Of a stretch of DNA of 64,000 bases, positions 27,961 to 64,000 are shown one piece after another. Location: NCBI RefSeq assembly GCF_020085105.1, contig NC_058042.1, positions 12,101,001-12,165,000 on the forward strand, read 5' to 3'. Positions within the stretch are counted from its first letter, which is position 1. Every line of letters begins with the position of its first letter. The stretch is from Siniperca chuatsi (Eukaryota > Chordata > Actinopteri > Centrarchiformes > Sinipercidae). The notes beneath the pieces are model-generated. The model searched no databases. It saw only the letters and a list, made by a program, of their open reading frames with translations, and had not been told where the DNA came from. Position numbers and translations under genes: made by a program.

Positions 27961-30677
27961 GCACACAGGAGAAAACGATAATTTAAACTATAAACAGGTC
28001 AGAAATAAATTAAGTAACATGTTGGTATAAGTATAAGATAAACTAAGTGTCGAGTACCAAGTGGGTTTACTGGTAGATGGTGAAGTACAGTATAAATACA
28101 ATGTCACTAATTATGTAATAAGTAATTAGTGATTGTTCTATACAAAACAGACAGTATTCAACATTGTTTTATTAAAAACGAAAAAGAAAGTTAAAAAAGA
28201 AACATTTAAACTGTGTTGTTGTCTATGAATTGAGTGACTTTAAGACAGAATACTGTATATAGACAAACACGTCTAATTATCCTTGATAATCTAATTTTAA
28301 CTTCTCTATTTTTATGAATTGTACCTTTTTCTATTTGTTTATGCTATGACAATTTTATCTTGAAATACACATGCTAATAAAGCACACAAAATTAAATCAG
28401 AAAAAAACATTCAAACTCACTTAGATGGATTTTGTATATGTTAAATAGCAAAGATCAATGTCATTATCAGTACAAGAACATTTTTATTTCTATTATTTGG
28501 CCTTTGGGGTTTTTGATTGTATATCCCTGTGGCAATTCTTTGACTGATTTGCAAGGGTAGATCTCTCATTGTCTGAGAGGATTAGCAAGGCACAAGGCTT
28601 CTGTTTGGCTAGACAAAGAGTGTTAACACACTGCTGGCAGCCATGCAGACAGCCTTTCAGATACTCAAGGAATAAAGGTCTTTAAAGATAACAAGATTTC
28701 AAGAGGTTGAATTCAGAGAAAGTAAAATTTGATTTTATAGCTGAAAGTTTCATTCATTTGTGACATTTGACTTCAAGCTTTGCTTTGAAAATAACAAAAC
28801 AAACACAAACCATCATTTTTCATTCAAAATGTGCATGCCAAATATGTTTTCAGCAATTCACATACAAGCCATACTTGTACAAATTTCCATCTGTATGTCA
28901 ATTCCTATGTAACAGTACTATTTTTGCAGATTGACATAGTAATAGTGGAAGCATTATACTGACTTACTGCTCCACTTGTAAAAGATTGATGCTCGAAATG
29001 TGACAGTTCAGCAAATTACATGAGCTAAGAGCCAGCTGAAATCTACGACCTGTTGCTTGTTTGCCAAGTGCATGCAGTAGGCTTCTTGGTATTGCTAATG
29101 GCAAGGATATCTTCAGTCAAAATCACAACCAACATTCATTAGGCTACACATATCTAATTATCATTTTACTCCAGTGCTGAGGTTTTGGGAAGGATTGGCA
29201 TGTTCCAGTTGTGTGGAAGCATAAAGGTAGTGGAAAGGTTAATACTACTTCTGGCTTTTTATCCTATTGCCATCATTAGATGTAAACTTTATTGTCCTCA
29301 AAAGGAAAGTTCTGCATGATCAAGCATCTGCTGAAAAACAACATCAACTGTAGAAATAGCTCACAAAGCATCCACCAAGAACAATCACTAATATTATATG
29401 ATTTACTGTCAATATTTCTCACATTTAATATATTCTCCTATAATTCATGAGTTTCACTAACAGGTGCACAAGTGTTTCATACTGGTTGGCTTTACATTAA
29501 AGAACTCTCTCTGATACTGTATGTCTTGGGGGAGCAAATACTGTTTTGAGAAGAGCACAATGATCTCACAAAGGTTTCTGTTTGTTGCATCACATCAGCT
29601 CATTGCTGTTTGCATCAGAAAAGGTATTAGGGATTTTACTCTAGCTTTAAGCTTACTTTTAAATTGCCCAACAAAGCTGAAAACCAACAGTGCAGCACTT
29701 TGAATATAACAGCCTAATAAAAAATAAAAGGGAAACATCAACTTATGTTCCACCCCAAGTTTCACATGAAAGCCTACATGAGAAGTAAAGGGTTGGATCA
29801 TTGAAATGTGGCAGGGCAGTATGGGGAGAAGGACAAAGCTTTTTCTAAAATATACAGAACATTATCTGTATATCTGACAAGTGAGTATGACTGTGCATAC
29901 TAGTAGGCCTATTATGACTATAAACTTGATTGAAAGTTTAAACACGCAAAAACTATTTAATACTTTAAACTATGTACAGGAGACTCCTCAATAACTCTAT
30001 TACTATTACTGTAGTAATAGATTGGAGTAAATGTTGCGTTTGTATTTGGCAGCTTACATGGTTGGTAATTTGTATTTATTAAAATGTGCCCTGTGGGTTA
30101 ATCTACATTAACGCTGTTAAAGCTGCAATTTGTATCATTTCTATATGGCATGACATGAATGACTGCAGACAAACTGTAAACATTACTGCAACCAAGGTAG
30201 ACCCAGGCTACATAAACCATCACACCTACGGAAGACCCAGGCTGAATAAAACGAACAGTCCTAATATGAAGTAGGGCCGATTGACAGCTTACTGCAGCCA
30301 ATCAAATGCCTTTTCAACTGTAAACAGAGGGGGCTGTACCAATGATAATTACATTTTTGTGGCTCCGTGTATGCTATTGGATGGATTAAACACGCGGAAC
30401 TGACATCATCTTTGCGCGGGTCTGTCAAAAAAATATCTGCCACATAAATTTATCCAGCCAACGCTTCAGATAGCTACTGCTATATAATATAGGTTTCAAT
30501 TAATGGCCGGATAAAATTTGTCAATGGAGAAAAGCGTTAAGTTGTATGCCGCATTCCTTCTCTTAGCGGAAACTCAAGCGTTACGTGACAGTTCATAAAT
30601 TGGATTAGTGCTAAGTAAAGCCACCAGTGAATGATAGTTTAGCAAACTTGCTAGCTAGCTAAACAGACTACTGGGAG

Positions 30678-30685
30678 TGACGTCT
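30678..30685. promoter_or_regulatory. CRE-like site TGACGTCT upstream of diaph3 exon 1
   Basis: One base off the CREB/ATF palindrome, about 190 bp upstream of the diaph3 ATG, in sequence slightly richer in CpG than its surroundings (ATACGTGTGGACGTTAGC follows). The transcription start is unknown. Confidence 0.3.
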
Positions 30686-30869
30686 GGAAAATATACGTGT
30701 GGACGTTAGCTGTCCGGCTAATTCAAGACACGAACGAATGGTAATATAACTAGACAATTTCGCATGTGTCGTTCTTCACCATTTTAGGGTGTGTGCTAAC
30801 ATTGCATACATTACAAGGTTAACGTCTTTAGTAGCTATTAGCTCGTGTAGAAGTCATTAGGTTAACAAC

Positions 30870-61822
<30,953 letters not shown>

Positions 61823-64000
61823 GTAATGACAATAGATTGTTTTGTGAGTAAACCAAATTGATAATGTTTCTTAATTTTGGTTGTACAGTAAGTTGCCAAT
61901 TGACATATAACTTTGTTTAACCTTAAATTAATGCTTTTATTCTCCTGAAACTAGGGGTGCACTTCTTTACAGCTTTGGTTTAAAGAAGTTTTTCATTAAA
62001 TGTAAAATTTGTTTTACTGTTGTGTATATATTTTTCAATCAAAACAGTCAGCAAGGCTGTATTCTCTGATCTCTGAAATCAGTAAAACTACCTACTAATC
62101 AGAATAATTGTTTGCACTCTTGTAAATTGTTTGTGTCTGTGGGCATAATAGCCCACATTAACTTTATTTGGAGTATCTGTGATTTGATGAACTTTCATAG
62201 ACTAATTAAAGGGGCAGGTGTGGTGGTGGGTGTACAGTACTACCACAAGAAGTCAGAATTTGACAATTCCTACGCTAATATTGTTAGAAAATACATCCTA
62301 AAACTAATATGTGAGTTTTGTTTGTTTCCCCCAAGAAAAAAATCCAATCTGAAATTACTTTTGAGTTAAGTCTGATCTCCAAGGGTAATTTTAATCCCAT
62401 CGACATTAACATCTGGTGTTTTCATGCAATTATCAAATTAGGCACCTGGGATTTCAATTACAAAGGGCAAACAATATGGAGCCAGTTGAAGGGAGTTTTA
62501 CTAATGTCCTGATGCAATCTGGATGACACTGTGTGACACATTTGCACAGATCTAAGGTTCCTAAAAGTTCCCACTCTGGAGTTGGTACTTTCTATTGGCT
62601 CAGGAACTATAAGAGAGAGCATGAGAGAGGGAAAGAGATGCCATTAAGAGAGGGAGTGAGAGAAACACAACATCATTTGCTGATTGTTTCAATGTGGTAA
62701 TGTACTACAGCACAAATTAACAACCATAAATCACCGAACAGTGTTTCTCTGCCTCCATGTCTCGGTGCTGTTTTGTTGTGTGTGAATATTGCGAGGCAGA
62801 CAAAACGGTCATTTTTAAAATCTGCCGTCGGTCTGTTAGCCTAATCTTTCCGGTTCTTAAAATGGATTGGAAATGCAAAAGGATTGCGCGAAATAGACTT
62901 TTAGTTACGGATTTTCCTGAGTTTAGTTCCTGGGAGTCCTTAGCTCTTGGGACTGTTTGGTCCAAATAAGCCATAGCTCAGTTTTACCTATAGAAGTGAA
63001 AGAAACAAAATGGATTTGAAAAGACATAGAAAGTAGGGCAGGGCAATAAACCGAAAATGGACTGAAAGTGACATTATGCATCTTTCACCGACCTAATTTA
63101 AGTCACGTCATTATGTTTGGTAAATTGATTTTCTTCAGACAAGCTGTCATTTGTAGCCTACCCCTTAATGCTTCTGAAAGTACAATGAATCAGTCAGTCA
63201 GTGTGGAAGTTTTTGTTTTTCCAAAAACTTTAATAACTCATTTTGTTGTTTAATTACAATTTGATTGTGCAATTTGTTTAATTTAAGCAACAGAATTTAG
63301 CAAAACTATAAAACAGTATGATCGCATTGCAATAACATTCCATTTAAGGTCAATAGACAATATTATATTATTGACCAGGCCTAAGCATTTGTGCATAAAA
63401 ATATTATTTCATAGATTTATTTCACAATGCTTCAGCTTTTCCTCCTTGTGTAGTGTTAGTCCACAGTAGCTATAGAAAAAAGAAAAAAAAAAGATCTTGC
63501 CACATGGAACTAAAATCCAGCGGAGACAGATATTCAGCCGCTGTGGCACAAAGTGTGCTGTAAGGTCTCATGTAATCCTGCGTCTCAACAGGCTCCAGAT
63601 GCCAGCATTTACCCGTAGGCCTCTCTGTCAGCCCAGACCTTTCCCTGGCTAGAGAGGCATCTTGGGATGAGATGTACCCACAATGCCAAGAAGACAGGTG
63701 TTCTCTGCCAGCTGTCAGTGCAGCCTTTTTTTCTTCTGCCTTCTTGCGTTACACAGTTGCATATTATCTATTGTCTGTCACCAATGGCATGATAATGTAA
63801 TACTAAAAGTTACCACACTGTGCAACTTCCCTTTAAACAACTTAACTGTATAGATTTGACGTGTTTGCTGAGCTGCATAGTTACTATAAAAGCCTATAGT
63901 ATATACAATATATACAATATCTCTACTTCACTGTATATGTAAACAATGGTGTGGAGGATTTAGAAGATCTGCTAGTTATTCTTTGGAGCATTAACAGAAG
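61823..64000 (+). other. diaph3 intron 7, beginning only
   Basis: No further coding exon is seen. 62540-62960 contains GAGAGA-rich sequence and repeated TTCCTGGGA-type motifs that look repeat-derived. Near 63034 TAGGGCAGGGCAATA and near 63380 the inverse-like TATTGACCAGGCCTA could be ends of a decayed hAT MITE; the match is weak. Confidence 0.45.

Larger units (their letters stand above)
22964..30869. other. Divergent intergenic region tdrd3-diaph3
   Basis: Contains both presumed promoters. From the tdrd3 side: 5' UTR/promoter sequence (to about 23200), unique sequence, an older LINE tail carrying LINE copy 1 (to about 27080), then mostly unique AT-rich DNA with the CTCF-like motif and a LINE tail near 27900. 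28000-30000 shows nothing I can name. 30280-30860 has CCAATCA and CCAATGA motifs and rising CpG, as expected for the diaph3 promoter. Confidence 0.6.

Overview
The window is teleost (ray-finned fish) nuclear DNA. It has short vertebrate exons with GT-AG introns, a high density of fish-type transposon remnants (RTE-like LINEs, hAT-type and foldback MITEs, short LINE tails) and many (CA)n, (TA)n and (TCTG)n microsatellites. There is no bacterial, organellar or viral gene organisation.

Two conserved protein-coding genes lie head to head. On the minus strand, tdrd3 (Tudor domain-containing 3) is complete for its coding part: I can trace 13 coding exons from the ATG at 22963 down to the stop at 7655, joining in frame into a predicted protein of about 786 residues. 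It has an N-terminal OB-fold of the RMI1/DUF1767 type, a UBA domain, a long disordered basic middle and a C-terminal Tudor domain. On the plus strand, diaph3 (diaphanous-related formin 3) starts at 30870. Its first seven coding exons (240 residues: basic N-terminus, Rho-GTPase-binding region, start of the armadillo/FH3 domain) are present, and the gene runs off the right edge. The same two genes are divergent neighbours in human 13q21, so this is an old syntenic pair; the gap between the two start codons here is only about 7.9 kb.

Layout: 1-7654 is non-coding sequence downstream of tdrd3 (a LINE tail, a foldback element, a tRNA-like SINE remnant, a common fish repeat). 7655-22963 is tdrd3, whose introns 6, 8 and 9 hold several MITEs. 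22964-30869 is the divergent intergenic region, with a near full-length RTE-like LINE (copy 1, 23911-26789, 18-bp target duplication), older LINE tails and a CTCF-like motif. 30870-64000 is the 5' part of diaph3: intron 4 carries an 830-bp pyrimidine microsatellite, a hAT MITE with a perfect 8-bp target duplication and a second RTE-like LINE on the minus strand (copy 2, 45428-48015, 12-bp target duplication). Intron 5 holds a long (CA)n and a decayed hAT transposase that still shows an apparent GT-AG intron.

I found no unknown multi-gene system. The observations most worth checking are: the two LINE copies sharing the same C-terminal frameshift; copy 2 having lost 534 bp in a way that keeps its endonuclease-RT frame open; the hAT relic with a preserved intron; a 68-nt hairpin in tdrd3 intron 1; and a 400-bp higher-order duplication hidden in the microsatellite. 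The two host genes act in different processes (TDRD3 in methylarginine reading and TOP3B-linked RNA/DNA topology; DIAPH3 in Rho-driven actin nucleation), so I infer no joint pathway from their adjacency.
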